NCBI RefSeq assembly: GCF_003236295.1 | Contig: NZ_POTW01000011.1 | Location: forward strand, 46,070 to 110,069 | Reading direction: 5' to 3' | From: Jiangella anatolica | GTDB lineage: Bacteria > Actinomycetota > Actinomycetes > Jiangellales > Jiangellaceae | Length of the DNA: 64,000 bases | Part shown: positions 1 to 13,006 of the stretch, piece after piece | How the letters are laid out: the number at the start of each line of letters is the position of its first letter | How positions within the stretch are numbered: the stretch's first letter is position 1 | Program-made: the position numbers and the translations under genes | Notes under the pieces: generated by a model | Database searches by the model: none | What the model saw: the letters and a program-made list of their open reading frames with translations, nothing else | What the model was told of the DNA's origin: nothing

Positions 1-3708
<3,708 letters not shown>

Positions 3709-3797
3709 CAGGGGTCCTTCCGAGGGCACACGGTCGGAATGCACGCGCAGTCCTCAACCCAAGCGGGCAGCATCGGCGAAGGGCAGCGCAAAGCTGC

Positions 3798-3827
3798 AGT
3801 CTAACCCAGTGGGCACACTGCTGTCGA
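3798..3827 (-). promoter_or_regulatory. Probable rpoB promoter
   Basis: On the minus strand, TCGACA (3827-3822) and TAGACT (3803-3798) are separated by 18 bases, close to the actinobacterial housekeeping sigma consensus. It lies about 90 bases upstream of the rpoB start, beyond the rplL terminator. rpoBC can therefore be transcribed independently of rplJL. The rest of the 467-base rplL-rpoB gap shows only the terminator listed separately. Confidence 0.65.
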
Positions 3828-4118
3828 GTGGTCAGCCACTCCGCGCTTCCTTCTGTCTCGCATCCCCCACCCCGCTGCCAGATCAGCATCTCGTCACGAG
3901 GTCGCCCACGTCAAGCACCAACTCCCCCGGAATCAGCGACATGGCACCTTAATTGCCACATTCACCGTGCTCAGCGGCCAATCGGTGACTCATCCGAACG
4001 TACGATCCAGTGGCGCGGCGCGCCGTTTCGAGCCCCCGGAGCGGCGTCGCGAGCCATGTCCCGGGGTCTGGAACGGACGGCCGAATTTCGCTGCGGGCGA
4101 ACGAACCGGACACGAAAC

Positions 4119-4152
4119 GGGCCCGGCACCCCGCGATGGGGGTACCGGGCCC
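4119..4152 (-). terminator. Terminator after rplL
   Basis: GGGCCCGG (4119-4126) pairs perfectly with CCGGGCCC (4145-4152). The stem continues through one mismatch into ACCCC/GGGGT around a 5-base loop. It sits 24 bases past the rplL stop. There is no strong T-run, as is common in high-GC actinobacteria. It probably reduces read-through from rplJL into rpoB. Confidence 0.7.
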
Positions 4153-4175
4153 GCGTGTGTCAGTGGGTCAGTGAC

Positions 4176-4568
4176 TCACTTGACGGAGACGGTGGCGCCG
4201 GCGGCCTCGAGGGCCTCCTTGGCCTTGTCCGCGGCCTCCTTGTTGACCTTCTCGAGCAGCGGCTTCGGCGCGGCCTCGACGAGGTCCTTGGCCTCCTTGA
4301 GGCCGAGCGAGGTCAGACCCCGGACCTCCTTGATGACCTGGATCTTCTTGTCGCCGGCGGCCTCGAGGATGACGTCGAACTCGTCCTTCTCCTCCTCGGC
4401 CGGGGCGGCGGCGCCGGGGCCAGCGGCGCCCGGAGCGGCGGCGACGGCGACCGGGGCGGCCGCGGTGACCTCGAAGGTCTCCTCGAACTTCTTCACGAAC
4501 TCGGAGAGCTCGATGAGGGTCATCTCCTTGAACGCGTCCAGGAGCTCCTCGGTGTTGAGCTTCGCCAT
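4176..4568 (-). CDS. rplL: Ribosomal protein bL12 (L7/L12)
   Basis: Stalk protein of the 50S subunit, present as dimers on L10 and recruiting translation factors. At 130 aa it has the usual length. The N-terminal dimerisation helix starts [20 protein letters not shown], followed by an Ala/Pro-rich hinge (about residues 35-60). The globular C-terminal domain carries [15 protein letters not shown]. The ATG start has a good GAAAGGAAA-type ribosome binding site. It is downstream of rplJ and co-transcribed with it. Confidence 0.98.
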   Translation of the reverse strand: MAKLNTEELLDAFKEMTLIELSEFVKKFEETFEVTAAAPVAVAAAPGAAGPGAAAPAEEEKDEFDVILEAAGDKKIQVIKEVRGLTSLGLKEAKDLVEAAPKPLLEKVNKEAADKAKEALEAAGATVSVK

Positions 4569-4646
4569 GGTGGCGGTTTCCTTTCTCTGTTCGGCTGAGT
4601 GCCGGGTTGTCGTACGGGCTCGGGGCCGTGGAACGACCCCCGGTGG

Positions 4647-5261
4647 TCAGCCCTCGTTCTGCTCCGTGGCCTCGGCCGCGTCGGCGGCCTCCGTGGCCTC
4701 GGCCGCGTCGGCGGCCTCCGCGACGGGTGCCTCGGCGGCGGGCGCCTCGGCCTCGACCTTCTGCCGCAGCGCCTCGACGACGCGAGCGGTCTGCGCCAGC
4801 GGCGCCTGGAACAGCGACACCGCGTTCTGCAGCGACGCCTTCATCGCACCGGCCAGCTTGGCCAGCAGGACCTCACGCGACTCGAGGTCGGCGAGCTTGG
4901 TGATCTCCTCACCGGTGAGCGGCGCCCCGTCGAGCAGGCCACCCTTCACCACGAGGACGGGGTTCGCCTTGGCGAAGTCACGCAGACCCTTCGCGGCCTC
5001 GACCGGGTCGCCCTTGACGAAGGCGATGGCCGACGGGCCGGAGAGGTAGTCGTCGAGCCCCGAGATCCCGGCTTCCTTCGCCGCGATCTTGGTCAGCGTG
5101 TTCTTCACCACGGCGTAGGACGCGTTCCCACCGAGCGACCGACGCAGTTCCGTCAGCTGCTTGACGGTGAGGCCGCGGTACTCGGTCAGCACGACCGCGT
5201 TGCTGGCGCGGAACTCGTCCGCGAGCTCGGCGACCGCGGCTGCCTTGTCAGGCCTCGCCAT
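4647..5261 (-). CDS. rplJ: Ribosomal protein uL10
   Basis: Base of the 50S stalk, binding 23S rRNA and L7/L12 dimers; L10 complexes also feed back on their own leader RNA. The protein is 204 aa, starting [17 protein letters not shown] at ATG 5261 behind an AAGGAG site. Conserved stretches are [14 protein letters not shown] and [13 protein letters not shown]. The C-terminal 35 residues are an Ala/Glu-rich low-complexity tail containing an exact duplication. The upstream open frame to 5492 is the non-coding L10 leader, so the longer start was rejected. Confidence 0.97.
   Translation of the reverse strand: MARPDKAAAVAELADEFRASNAVVLTEYRGLTVKQLTELRRSLGGNASYAVVKNTLTKIAAKEAGISGLDDYLSGPSAIAFVKGDPVEAAKGLRDFAKANPVLVVKGGLLDGAPLTGEEITKLADLESREVLLAKLAGAMKASLQNAVSLFQAPLAQTARVVEALRQKVEAEAPAAEAPVAEAADAAEATEAADAAEATEQNEG
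4662..4715 (-). repeat. Exact 27-bp tandem duplication in the rplJ tail
   Basis: Positions 4662-4688 are repeated exactly at 4689-4715. In frame this duplicates a nine-residue Ala/Asp/Glu block near the C-terminus of L10. Being in frame and in a disordered tail, copy number could change by slippage without harming the protein. Confidence 0.85.
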
Positions 5262-5312
5262 GGGGCTCCTTCTTCCGGATGGGTGCCGGTGGAGGCCCGC
5301 AGACATGAAGAA

Positions 5313-5460
5313 CGCCCCGGCGCAGGCGCGGGGCGAAGAAGACCGGCGGCACAGCCGACGGCGCGACGTTCGTCTCTCACCTGCGCGGGCCGCCCACATC
5401 GCTGCGGGGCCTTCGTCACGATCGGCAAGCGACCGTGAGACCGGCGGTCTTTGGCAGCGT
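5313..5460 (-). ncRNA. L10 (rplJ) leader RNA
   Basis: The RNA read on the minus strand starts near CTGCCAAAGACCGCCGG and contains GGCCCGCGCAGGTGAGA. Both match my memory of the actinobacterial ribosomal L10 leader, the autoregulatory site bound by L10-L7/L12. It ends in a GC hairpin (CGCCCCG and CGGGGCG, 5313-5335) followed by TTCTTC, which looks like an attenuator or anti-anti-terminator stem. It lies immediately upstream of rplJ. Confidence 0.8.
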
Positions 5461-5462
5461 TC

Positions 5463-5492
5463 ATGGTACGGGCACCGGGGCGCTCTCGCCAA
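5463..5492 (-). promoter_or_regulatory. Probable rplJL promoter
   Basis: TTGGCG (5492-5487) and TACCAT (5468-5463) are 18 bases apart on the minus strand, and the L10 leader begins about 3-8 bases further on. The -35 box nearly touches the stop codon of the upstream hydrolase gene. rplJL can therefore be expressed independently of rplKA and of the inserted gene. Confidence 0.6.
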
Positions 5493-5493
5493 A

Positions 5494-7239
5494 TCAGCCG
5501 AACGGGCCGGTCTTCTGGTCCTGGAACGAGTGCACCATGTCGCGCAGCTCCTCGGTCCGATCGGCCGGCCAGTCGTCCGGCGGCGCGACCGCCAGCCAGG
5601 CGTCGACCAGCTCGCCGCCGTAGTTGTGCCCGTGCCCGGCCGGCACCGTCGCCGACAGCGCCATGTCCGCCGTGACCTGCCAGAACGTCACGAACGGATA
5701 CCAGTCGAGGCTGGGCAGGACGTCCGGGCCGTGCTCCTCGTCGATCCACTCCGGCCGCTCGAACATCAGGTCCCACGACCACAGCGTCACCGGGTCGGAG
5801 GCGTGCTGCAGGAACAGCACCGGCGGGCCGTCGTCGAACTCCAGGTCCAGCGGCTCCTGCCAGCCGCCCCAGAACTTCACCTCGGCGCCGCCGTCGACGA
5901 CCGGCAGCCGGGCCGGCGAGCCGTCGTCGCGCTCGGCGGTGAGCTCGCGACGCAGCGCGTGCCGGCTGGGCGAGCCGACCCACAGCGCGCCGTCGACCTT
6001 CGAGCGCAGGTCGTCCAGCGAGTCGAACGCCGACGCGCTGCCCATCGCGCCGAGGCTCTCGCCGTAGACGAGCAGCTTCGGGCGCTCGTCCGGCGGGCGC
6101 TCCAGCCAGGCCTCCTGCACGGCCTCGAACAGGGCCCGGCCGGCGAGCTGCACCTGCTCCTGGTCGGCGACGAAGGAGATCCAGCTGGGCAGGTAGGAGT
6201 ACTGCAGCGCGACGATCGCGGAGTCGCCGTTGTAGAGGTACTCCAGCGCGTCGGCGGCGGCGCCGTCCACCCAGCCGGTGCCGGTCGTCGTCACCACGAC
6301 GAGGACGTCGCGGTCGAAGCCGCCGGCCCGCTCCAGCTCGCGCACGGCCAGCGACGCCAGCCCGGCGGGCGTCTCGGCGGAGTCCATGCCGACGTAGGCA
6401 CGGACCGGGTCGAGCGCGGGCCGGCCGCTGAACGCCGTCAGCTCGTCCACCGTCGGGCCGGACGAGACGAACTCGCGGCCCTTGCGGCCCAGCGAGTCCC
6501 ACGTGACCAGCGAGCCGGGCCCGCCGGAGTGGGTCGGCGACGACGGCGCGTTGTTGCCGGCCTCGGTCTCCATGTTGACGGCGGCGAACGCGTCGTTGGC
6601 GACATCGAGCAGCGATGGGTACAGCAGGCCCGTCCACGACCAGGTCGCCAGCCCGCCGACGCACAGCACCGACGCGACCAGCGCGACCTGCGGCGGCACC
6701 CAGCGCGCGAAGAAGCGCCGCAGCCGCCGCGACGCGGCCCGCAGCAGCCGGGCCAGCGCCAGGAAGACCACGAAGATCGCGCCGGCGACCAGCAGGATGA
6801 GCAGGTAGTGATTGGGCCCCGGGTTCTCGACGTCCATCAGCGCGCGCAGCTGGGTCTGCCAGGCCGCGTTGTCGGCGAGGTACCAGGCGATCGCCACGGC
6901 CGCGACGACGCCGACGCCCCACCAGGCGATCAGCCGGGCCCGTCGCGACGGCGTCAGCAGCTCCGGCCGGGCCCGGCGCAGCACCAGCCGGACCAGCCAG
7001 CCGATCAGCACGCCGAGCGCGTAGCCGATGGTGGCCGTCAGGCCGCTCACCATCGCCTGGTAGATCCAGGTGCGCGGCAGCAGGGTCGGCGTCAGCGACC
7101 AGCAGAAGAAGCAGACCGCGCCGATCAGCCCCGCGTAGTCCGGGCGCAGCCAGACGAGGAAGCGGCCGAGCACCGGGACGTCGAGCACCGACGGCAGGCT
7201 CCGCCCCCGCGCCAGACCGCGGTCGAGCAGCTGCGTCAC
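5494..7239 (-). CDS. Membrane-anchored alpha/beta-hydrolase family protein
   Basis: A 581-aa protein of the two-part family with an N-terminal multi-pass membrane domain and a C-terminal alpha/beta-hydrolase domain (recalled as Pfam Abhydrolase_9_N and Abhydrolase_9). The first 220 residues hold about five hydrophobic helices. A nucleophile elbow reads [13 protein letters not shown] (GESLG, GxSxG type), and the end carries [14 protein letters not shown] with a likely catalytic His. Substrate is unknown. The gene interrupts the ribosomal protein cluster between rplA and rplJ. A strong hairpin lies upstream and the rplJ promoter overlaps its end, so it is probably its own unit. Function beyond hydrolase fold is not claimed. 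Confidence 0.85.
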   Translation of the reverse strand: MTQLLDRGLARGRSLPSVLDVPVLGRFLVWLRPDYAGLIGAVCFFCWSLTPTLLPRTWIYQAMVSGLTATIGYALGVLIGWLVRLVLRRARPELLTPSRRARLIAWWGVGVVAAVAIAWYLADNAAWQTQLRALMDVENPGPNHYLLILLVAGAIFVVFLALARLLRAASRRLRRFFARWVPPQVALVASVLCVGGLATWSWTGLLYPSLLDVANDAFAAVNMETEAGNNAPSSPTHSGGPGSLVTWDSLGRKGREFVSSGPTVDELTAFSGRPALDPVRAYVGMDSAETPAGLASLAVRELERAGGFDRDVLVVVTTTGTGWVDGAAADALEYLYNGDSAIVALQYSYLPSWISFVADQEQVQLAGRALFEAVQEAWLERPPDERPKLLVYGESLGAMGSASAFDSLDDLRSKVDGALWVGSPSRHALRRELTAERDDGSPARLPVVDGGAEVKFWGGWQEPLDLEFDDGPPVLFLQHASDPVTLWSWDLMFERPEWIDEEHGPDVLPSLDWYPFVTFWQVTADMALSATVPAGHGHNYGGELVDAWLAVAPPDDWPADRTEELRDMVHSFQDQKTGPFG

Positions 7240-7278
7240 CGGCGCCGCCCTCCGGGGGCCGTGGAGCGGGCAGAACGC

Positions 7279-7314
7279 GACCGCCGCGAGCCAGCAGACT
7301 GGATCGCGGCGGTC
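7279..7314 (-). terminator. Terminator after rplA
   Basis: A perfect 11-bp inverted repeat, GACCGCCGCGA (7279-7289) and TCGCGGCGGTC (7304-7314), surrounds a 14-base loop. It lies in the 116-base gap between the rplA stop and the hydrolase start and should end the nusG-rplK-rplA transcript. Confidence 0.65.
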
Positions 7315-7355
7315 GGCGGACGCTGAGCCGTCAGCAACGGCTCACCGGTCGGAGC

Positions 7356-8066
7356 TCACGCGTCGGCGGCCTCCGCCGCCCGCACCTTGGCCGGGTCGAG
7401 CGGGATGCTCGGGCCCATGGTGGTGGTGAGCGTGGCCTTGCGGATGTAGCGGCCCTTCGACGCCGACGGCTTGAGCCGGTTGATCTCGTCGAGGGCGGCC
7501 GCGTAGTTCTCGGCCAGCGCCTGCTCGGTGAACGACGTCTTGCCGATGATGAAGTGGAGGTTCGCGTGCCGGTCGACCCGGAACTCGATCTTGCCGCCCT
7601 TGATGTCGGAGACGGCCTTCTCCACGTCCATGGTGACGGTGCCGGTCTTCGGGTTCGGCATCAGGCCGCGCGGGCCGAGCACCCGGCCCAGCCGGCCGAC
7701 CTTGCCCATGAGGTCCGGCGTCGCGACGACGGCGTCGAAGTCGAGCCGGCCGCCCTGGACCTCCTCGACGAGCTCGTCGCCGCCGACGATGTCGGCGCCG
7801 GCCGCCTTGGCCTCCTCAGCCTTCGGACCCACGGCGAAGACCAGGACCCGGGCGGTCTTGCCGGTGCCGTGCGGGAGGTTGACGGTGCCACGGACCATCT
7901 GGTCGGCCTTGCGGGGGTCGACGCCCAGCCGCAGGGCCACCTCGACGGTGGCGTCGTACTTGGTGCTCGACGTCTCGCGGGCCAGCTTGACGGCCTCGGT
8001 CGGGGCGTAGAGGCGGTCGCGGTCGATCTTCTCGGCCGCGGCGCGGTAGGACTTGCTGCGCTTCAT
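7356..8066 (-). CDS. rplA: Ribosomal protein uL1
   Basis: L1 stalk protein of the large subunit, moving E-site tRNA. It has 236 aa starting [20 protein letters not shown] at ATG 8066 with a GAGGAGA site upstream. Signatures include [20 protein letters not shown] and the C-terminal [10 protein letters not shown] longer in-frame start at 8123 lacks conserved sequence and was rejected. It follows rplK after 85 bases. Confidence 0.98.
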   Translation of the reverse strand: MKRSKSYRAAAEKIDRDRLYAPTEAVKLARETSSTKYDATVEVALRLGVDPRKADQMVRGTVNLPHGTGKTARVLVFAVGPKAEEAKAAGADIVGGDELVEEVQGGRLDFDAVVATPDLMGKVGRLGRVLGPRGLMPNPKTGTVTMDVEKAVSDIKGGKIEFRVDRHANLHFIIGKTSFTEQALAENYAAALDEINRLKPSASKGRYIRKATLTTTMGPSIPLDPAKVRAAEAADA

Positions 8067-8151
8067 GTCTTCTCCTCGTGTTCCTGGAGTCGTGGTGCGG
8101 GCCCAGCGCTGGGACCCTCCCACTGGCCGGCTCGTACTGTGCGAGCCGGTG

Positions 8152-8583
8152 TCAGTCGGCGACCGTGACGCCCATCTGCCGGGCGGTGCCCGCGATGATC
8201 TTCTCGGCGGCCTCGACGTCGTTGGCGTTGAGGTCGGGCATCTTCTGCTCGGCGATGGCCCGCAGCTGCTCGCGGCTGATCGACGCGACCTTCGTCTTGT
8301 GCGGCTCGCCGGAGCCCTTGTCGATGCCGGCGGCCTTCAGGATCAGCTTGGCGGCCGGCGGCGTCTTCGTGACGAAGGTGAAGGAACGGTCCTCGTAGAC
8401 CGTGATCTCCACCGGGATCACGTTGCCGCGCTGCGACTCGGTGGCCGCGTTGTACGCCTTGCAGAACTCCATGATGTTGACGCCGTGCTGGCCCAGCGCG
8501 GGGCCGACCGGCGGTGCTGGGGTCGCCTGGCCGGCCTGGATCTGGAGCTTGATCAGGCCTGCGACCTTCTTCTTCGCTGGCAT
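8152..8583 (-). CDS. rplK: Ribosomal protein uL11
   Basis: Component of the GTPase-associated centre, binding 23S rRNA near the thiopeptide site. It has 143 aa, starts [20 protein letters not shown], and carries the flexible N-terminal [20 protein letters not shown] segment with conserved prolines. It is the first ribosomal gene after nusG, 65 bases downstream of it, and co-directional with rplA. Confidence 0.98.
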   Translation of the reverse strand: MPAKKKVAGLIKLQIQAGQATPAPPVGPALGQHGVNIMEFCKAYNAATESQRGNVIPVEITVYEDRSFTFVTKTPPAAKLILKAAGIDKGSGEPHKTKVASISREQLRAIAEQKMPDLNANDVEAAEKIIAGTARQMGVTVAD

Positions 8584-8648
8584 TCCTCGGGTCCTTGTCG
8601 TGATGGTGATGCTGTCCCATGCGCACCGGACGGCGCGCGCGGGGACCG

Positions 8649-9377
8649 TCAGAGCTTCTGGATCTGGTTGAACGAGAGCTCGACGGGGGTCTCGCGGCCG
8701 AAGATCTCGACCAGTCCCTTGATCTTCTGGGAGTCGGCGTTGATCTCGTTGATGGTCGCGTGCAGGGTGGCGAACGGTCCGTCGACGACCATGACGGAGT
8801 CACCGACCTCGAAGTCTACGACCTCGACCTGCTTCTTCTCCTCGGCCGGCTTGGACTGCTCGGCCACCTGCGGGGCGAGCCACCGCTCGACCTCGTCCAG
8901 GCCCAGCGGGATCGGCTGGTGCGCGTGCCCGACGAACCCGGTGACGGCCGGGGTGTTGCGGACCGCGGACCACGACTCGTCGGTCATGTCCATGCGCACC
9001 AGCACGTAGCCCGGGAAGCGGTTGCGCTTCACCAGCCGGCGCTGGCCGTTCTTGATCTCGGCGACCTCTTCGGTGGGCACCTCGATCTCGAAGATGTAGT
9101 CCTCCATGTTGAGGCTGCCGATGCGGTTCTCGAGGTTCGCCCGGACCCGGTTCTCCATGCCGGAGTAGGTCTGGACGACGAACCACTCGCCCGGCTTCGC
9201 GCGCAGCACCCGGCGGAACTCCGCCAGCGGGTCGGACTCCTCGGACTCGACGCTGTCGGCCGCGACGTCCGCGCTGTCGGCGGGCTCCGCCTCGGGTGCG
9301 GCCTCGGCCGGACCGGGCTCGCCCGCGGGCGACTCCTCGGTCTCGACGTCCTCGATGGTCGACTCGTGCTCGGACAC
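8649..9377 (-). CDS. nusG: Transcription termination/antitermination factor NusG
   Basis: NusG binds RNA polymerase through its N-terminal domain and Rho or ribosomal S10 through its KOW domain. It has 242 aa from GTG 9377, with AGGAGGAAGAA upstream; a start at 9413 would add 12 residues. The first 60 residues are an acidic Ser/Glu/Ala extension typical of actinobacteria. Then come [19 protein letters not shown] and [11 protein letters not shown], and a C-terminal KOW motif ([20 protein letters not shown]). It lies 44 bases after secE. Confidence 0.96.
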   Translation of the reverse strand: MSEHESTIEDVETEESPAGEPGPAEAAPEAEPADSADVAADSVESEESDPLAEFRRVLRAKPGEWFVVQTYSGMENRVRANLENRIGSLNMEDYIFEIEVPTEEVAEIKNGQRRLVKRNRFPGYVLVRMDMTDESWSAVRNTPAVTGFVGHAHQPIPLGLDEVERWLAPQVAEQSKPAEEKKQVEVVDFEVGDSVMVVDGPFATLHATINEINADSQKIKGLVEIFGRETPVELSFNQIQKL

Positions 9378-9421
9378 GGTGTGCGCTTCTTCCTCCTGGG
9401 TGCGGCTGACCACGGGATCGA

Positions 9422-9670
9422 TCAGCCGAAGATCTCGAACATCGCCCAGCCCAGGCCCAGATCGAGCAGCGAGACGACCGCGATCATGATCGCCACGAAG
9501 ACGAGCACGACCGCCGTGTACGTCAGCAGCTGCTTGCGGGTCGGGTAGACGACCTTCCGCAGCTCGGCGACGACCTGGCGGGTCCAGAGCGACAGCCGGG
9601 CGAACGGCCCGCGGCGCCGGGGCGAACGCGGACGCTCGGGTGTAGCGGTCATGCCGCTGGTCTCCGTCAC
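9422..9670 (-). CDS. secE: Preprotein translocase subunit SecE
   Basis: Small clamp subunit of the SecYEG channel, 82 aa, with one C-terminal membrane helix ([20 protein letters not shown]). It has the conserved amphipathic segment [19 protein letters not shown]. The basic Arg-rich N-terminus is usual for actinobacteria. The start is GTG 9670 behind GAGG. It lies between tRNA-Trp and nusG, the standard arrangement in this phylum. Confidence 0.96.
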   Translation of the reverse strand: MTETSGMTATPERPRSPRRRGPFARLSLWTRQVVAELRKVVYPTRKQLLTYTAVVLVFVAIMIAVVSLLDLGLGWAMFEIFG

Positions 9671-9725
9671 GTGCTACCTCGCTGACTCTGGAACAACGTC
9701 AGGCCGCTGGGTTGTGGCGACCTCG

Positions 9726-9798
9726 CAGGGCAGGAGGGACTTGAACCCCCAACCGCCGGTTTTGGAGACCGGTGCTCTACCAATTGAGCTACTGCCCT
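9726..9798 (-). tRNA. tRNA-Trp (anticodon CCA)
   Basis: A 73-nt cloverleaf: acceptor AGGGCAG/CTGCCCT, D-arm AGCTCAATTGGTAGAGC, anticodon arm CCGGTCTCCAAAACCGG with CCA, and T-arm GGGGGTTCAAGTCCCTC. The 3' CCA is not encoded. It is followed by secE after 55 bases and probably shares its transcript. Confidence 0.97.
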
Positions 9799-9877
9799 TC
9801 GAATGGACGTGGTGAGTCCCAGCCAAAGATGTGTGGGCACGCTTCGGCCGGGGGTCCGACGACCACCCAAGAGTGAG

Positions 9878-9907
9878 AGTGTACGGGGTGAGGGGCGTCC
9901 GGGTCGA
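9878..9907 (-). promoter_or_regulatory. Probable promoter of tRNA-Trp-secE-nusG
   Basis: On the minus strand TCGACC (9907-9902) and TACACT (9883-9878) are 18 bases apart, ending 80 bases upstream of tRNA-Trp. It is the only good housekeeping-type match in the divergent region between the tRNA and the carboxypeptidase gene. Confidence 0.6.
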
Positions 9908-9973
9908 ACTCGCTGCGGAGAACGGTCTTGGCCACCACGACCGGTCCAACGAGATCAGCACTCGGTCCGTTCC

Positions 9974-10003
9974 TTGACCCGCCGATCGACGGGACGGAAA
10001 GAT
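9974..10003 (+). promoter_or_regulatory. Possible promoter of the M14 carboxypeptidase gene
   Basis: TTGACC (9974-9979) and AAAGAT (9998-10003) are separated by 18 bases, 45 bases before the GTG start at 10049. The -10 match is moderate. Confidence 0.4.
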
Positions 10004-10048
10004 CACGATTCACGTGAGATGTCACCTGTCACCGCTCGGGAGGCAGCC

Positions 10049-11761
10049 GTGAACGCAGCGAAGATCCCCGTCCGTCTGGCCACCGGCGCGCTCGCGATCG
10101 CGTTGGCGGGCCTCGTGTTCCCCGGCGCGCCGTCCGCCACGCCGTCCGCTCCCCCGGGCGCGCTGCCGGGCGCCGAGGTCACCGTCGTCCGCGTCGAGGC
10201 GGCCACCGACGACGACCGCCGGCGCCTGCTCGGCCTCGGCCTGGACGTCGTCGAGGCCGACGACGCGACCGCCGAGCTCTTCCTCTACTCCGGCGCCGAG
10301 GCCGACGCCCTGCGCGCCGCCGGCTTCGATCCCGTCATCGTCGACCACGACCGGTCGCCGGCCGCACGGGCGCTGGCGGCGACCCGGGCCGCCGAGGAGC
10401 GCGCCGAGGCGACGGCGGCGACGTCCGAGCTGCCGACCGGGCGGGTGTCGTACCGGACGCTCGACGAGATCGAGGCCGAGCTGGCCGAGCTGGAGGCCGC
10501 GTACCCGGACCTCGTCCGGCTGTTCGAGCTGCCGCACCCGACGCTGCTCGGCCGCACCGTCCACGGCGTGGAGATCTCCCGTGACGTGCACGCGCCGTCG
10601 GGCGAGCCGGTCTTCCTCACCACCGGCGTGCACCACGCGCGCGAGTGGCCGACCGCCGAGGTCACGCTGGAGTTCACCTGGGACGTGCTGCAGCACGACG
10701 GCGCCGACGAGCGGATCACCCGGCTGCTCGACAGCACGACGATGATCGTGGTGCCGGTGGTGAACCCGGACGGCTACGAGCTGTCGCGCAGTCTCGTCAA
10801 CGAGCAGAAGCGGAAGAACTGCCGGGTGGCGCACGGCGCGATCCCCACGTACGAGCAGTGCGCCGACCCCGTCAACGCCAACCGCGGCGTCGACCTCAAC
10901 CGCAACTACGCGCCGTTCTGGGCCGGCCCCGGCTCCAGCGCGAGCCAGACCGCCAGCAACCACTACGGCGAGGCGCCGTACTCCGAGCCGGAGATCCACA
11001 ACATCGCCGAGCTCACGGCCGCCCACCAGGTCACCGTCGCCGTGCACAACCACTCGCCGGACGGACGGCTGCTGCGCGCGCCGAGCTCGCCGCTGGAGCC
11101 GGTGCCGGCCGACGTGGAGCTGTACGACGCGCTCGCGCAGGAGCTGGGCGCCGCGCTGGACTGGCCGGCCGGGCCGTGGCCGGAGATCTACTACGAGGCC
11201 AGCGGCGTCGCCGAGCAGAACGCGTACTACACCGCGGGCATCTTCGGGTTCACGACCGAGATGACGCCCGGCCACGACGGGCTGGCCCGGTTCCACCCGC
11301 CGTACGAGTACGTCGTCGACCAGTACTTCGGCACCGGCAGTTACCCGGGATCCAGCATGCGCGAGGCGCTGCTGATCGCCTGGGACGCCGCCGCGGACCC
11401 GGCGCTGCACTCCGTACTCACCGGGCGGGCGAAGCCGGGTGTCGAGCTGACCCTCTCGAAGGACGTCGTCGTCGACTCCTCGCCGCTGACACTGCCCGGT
11501 GGCGGCACCGGCGTCGTGTCCACGCCGGTCACGCTCTCGTCGACGCTGACGGTGCCGGCCGGCGGGCGGTTCGAGTGGCACGTCCAGCCGTCGCCGCGGC
11601 CCAGCCAGTACGCGTCCGCGCACCTGCCGGAGAGCTGGACGGTGTCGTGCCGCAACCGTTCCGGCCGCGTCGTGCACAGCCAGCAGGTGACGGTCGAGCG
11701 CGGGCAGAGCGCCGTTCTGGACCTGCGCCGCTGCCCGGCCGTCCCGCCGCGGGATCGTTGA
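10049..11761 (+). CDS. Secreted zinc carboxypeptidase, peptidase family M14
   Basis: Extracellular metallocarboxypeptidase of the carboxypeptidase A/T type, 570 aa. The GTG start at 10049 follows CGGGAGG; an upstream in-frame ATG at 10019 has a poorer site. A signal peptide (LATGALAIALAGLVF) opens the protein and a propeptide-like region runs to about residue 130. The zinc ligands are in HHAREW (His196, Glu199) and AVHNHSPDG (about His333/335). The catalytic Glu is in TTEMTPGHDG (about 404), with DLNRNYAPFW in between. The last 120 residues look like a separate beta-rich domain. It is divergent from the tRNA-Trp-secE unit. Confidence 0.9.
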   Translation: MNAAKIPVRLATGALAIALAGLVFPGAPSATPSAPPGALPGAEVTVVRVEAATDDDRRRLLGLGLDVVEADDATAELFLYSGAEADALRAAGFDPVIVDHDRSPAARALAATRAAEERAEATAATSELPTGRVSYRTLDEIEAELAELEAAYPDLVRLFELPHPTLLGRTVHGVEISRDVHAPSGEPVFLTTGVHHAREWPTAEVTLEFTWDVLQHDGADERITRLLDSTTMIVVPVVNPDGYELSRSLVNEQKRKNCRVAHGAIPTYEQCADPVNANRGVDLNRNYAPFWAGPGSSASQTASNHYGEAPYSEPEIHNIAELTAAHQVTVAVHNHSPDGRLLRAPSSPLEPVPADVELYDALAQELGAALDWPAGPWPEIYYEASGVAEQNAYYTAGIFGFTTEMTPGHDGLARFHPPYEYVVDQYFGTGSYPGSSMREALLIAWDAAADPALHSVLTGRAKPGVELTLSKDVVVDSSPLTLPGGGTGVVSTPVTLSSTLTVPAGGRFEWHVQPSPRPSQYASAHLPESWTVSCRNRSGRVVHSQQVTVERGQSAVLDLRRCPAVPPRDR

Positions 11762-11828
11762 TCGCTGGCGCGTCCGGTCGCGGGTCTCTACTGTCGATGT
11801 ACAGCCCGCGACCGGACGGAGATCGCCC

Positions 11829-12269
11829 ATGAGCGGCACCGCGGCCGAACTGCGCCCGCCCCGCGACGTCGTGCGCGCCGTGCGCCTCATGTGGGCCGGC
11901 GCGGCGCTGACGGCGCTGCTCGGCCTGCTGCGGCTGCTCGACCCGGACGCCTTCGAGGACGCCCTCGACACCTCCAGCGGCACCAGCGCGCGCGGCTCGT
12001 ACGTCGCCTACCTGTTCGTCGTCGCGGTGATCTGGCTGGTGGTGGCGCGATACTGCGCCCGCGGCAGCCGGCGGGCCCGGCGCGCCGCGGTGTTCTTCGC
12101 GGTGCTGTACCTGGCCGCCGTCGTCACGACGTTGGCGGGGCGGCCCCGGTTCGACCTCTACAACGTGGTGAGCGTGCTCATCGCGGTGGTGGCGGCCGCG
12201 GTGATCTGGCTGTTGTACCGGCCCGGTTCACGGCCCTGGTTCCTGCGCTCCGGGCCTCCGGCCAGCTAG
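11829..12269 (+). CDS. Small membrane protein, unknown function
   Basis: A 146-aa protein with about four predicted membrane helices (WAGAALTALLGLLRLL, VAYLFVVAVIWLVVA, VFFAVLYLAAVVTTL, VSVLIAVVAAAVIWLLY). Its layout and the closing LLYRP motif match the next gene, so the two look like diverged tandem copies. The ATG follows GGAGATCGCCC. No catalytic residues are recognisable. Confidence 0.75.
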   Translation: MSGTAAELRPPRDVVRAVRLMWAGAALTALLGLLRLLDPDAFEDALDTSSGTSARGSYVAYLFVVAVIWLVVARYCARGSRRARRAAVFFAVLYLAAVVTTLAGRPRFDLYNVVSVLIAVVAAAVIWLLYRPGSRPWFLRSGPPAS

Positions 12270-12313
12270 TGTGCGGGCCTGAACGCACCCGACGAGACGA
12301 TGGAGAATCGACC

Positions 12314-12946
12314 ATGAGCGGCACCAACCCTCCGCCGGGATCCGGTCCGGGCGAGGAACAGAACCCGTACGCGCAGTCCGGCCAGGGGCAGCCGCCGCAG
12401 CAGCCGTGGGAGTCGGCGCCGCCGCCCAGCGCGCCGCCGGCCTGGAGCGGCCCGGTCGACGGAGGCGCCGCCGCCTGGGGCGACCCGACGCCGCCGTCGG
12501 AGCCCCCGCAGCCGATCCGGCGCGCCGCGATCCTCATGTACGTCGGCGCGGCCATCTCGGCGATCACCGCGCTGATCCCGCTGCTGTTCCGCGACTCGAT
12601 CCGTGACGCGATCGAGGACTCCGACACCAGCCTCAGCGCCGACGAGCTCGACACCGCCGTGAACGTCGCGGTGGGTTTCGCGGTCGTCATCGGCCTCATC
12701 GGCGTCGCGCTGTGGCTGTGGATGGCGGCGATGAACAAGGCCGGCAAGTCCTGGGCCCGGGTCGTCGCGACCGTGCTCGGTGGTCTGAACATCCTGTTCA
12801 CGGTGATCTCGCTGGGCACCGGCGGCGGCGGCGCCGGGCTGATCCTCAACCTGGCGTCGATCGCGCTGGCCGGGTACATCCTCTACCTGCTGTACCGGCC
12901 CGAGTCCAGCGCCTACTACGCCGCCATGAGCGGCAAGGGACGCTGA
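12314..12946 (+). CDS. Pro-rich membrane protein, unknown function
   Basis: A 210-aa protein whose first 70 residues are a disordered Pro/Gln/Gly-rich cytoplasmic tail. Four membrane helices of the same plan as the upstream gene follow (ILMYVGAAISAITALIPLL and so on, ending YILYLLYRPESS). ATG 12314 is preceded by GGAG. The pair 11829-12946 is probably one unit. Such Pro-rich four-helix proteins are common in actinobacteria, but their role is not known to me. Confidence 0.8.
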   Translation: MSGTNPPPGSGPGEEQNPYAQSGQGQPPQQPWESAPPPSAPPAWSGPVDGGAAAWGDPTPPSEPPQPIRRAAILMYVGAAISAITALIPLLFRDSIRDAIEDSDTSLSADELDTAVNVAVGFAVVIGLIGVALWLWMAAMNKAGKSWARVVATVLGGLNILFTVISLGTGGGGAGLILNLASIALAGYILYLLYRPESSAYYAAMSGKGR

Positions 12947-13006
12947 CCGCCTCAATACGCAGAACCCCTTGGCGTGGCGCGGCGAGGTGATGCCAGGATG
13001 GTCGGC

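Noticed and set aside
5161..7326. Long antisense frame over the L10 leader and hydrolase gene
   Set aside because: Low-complexity Arg/Gln/Pro composition and full overlap with a well-supported gene and a known RNA leader.
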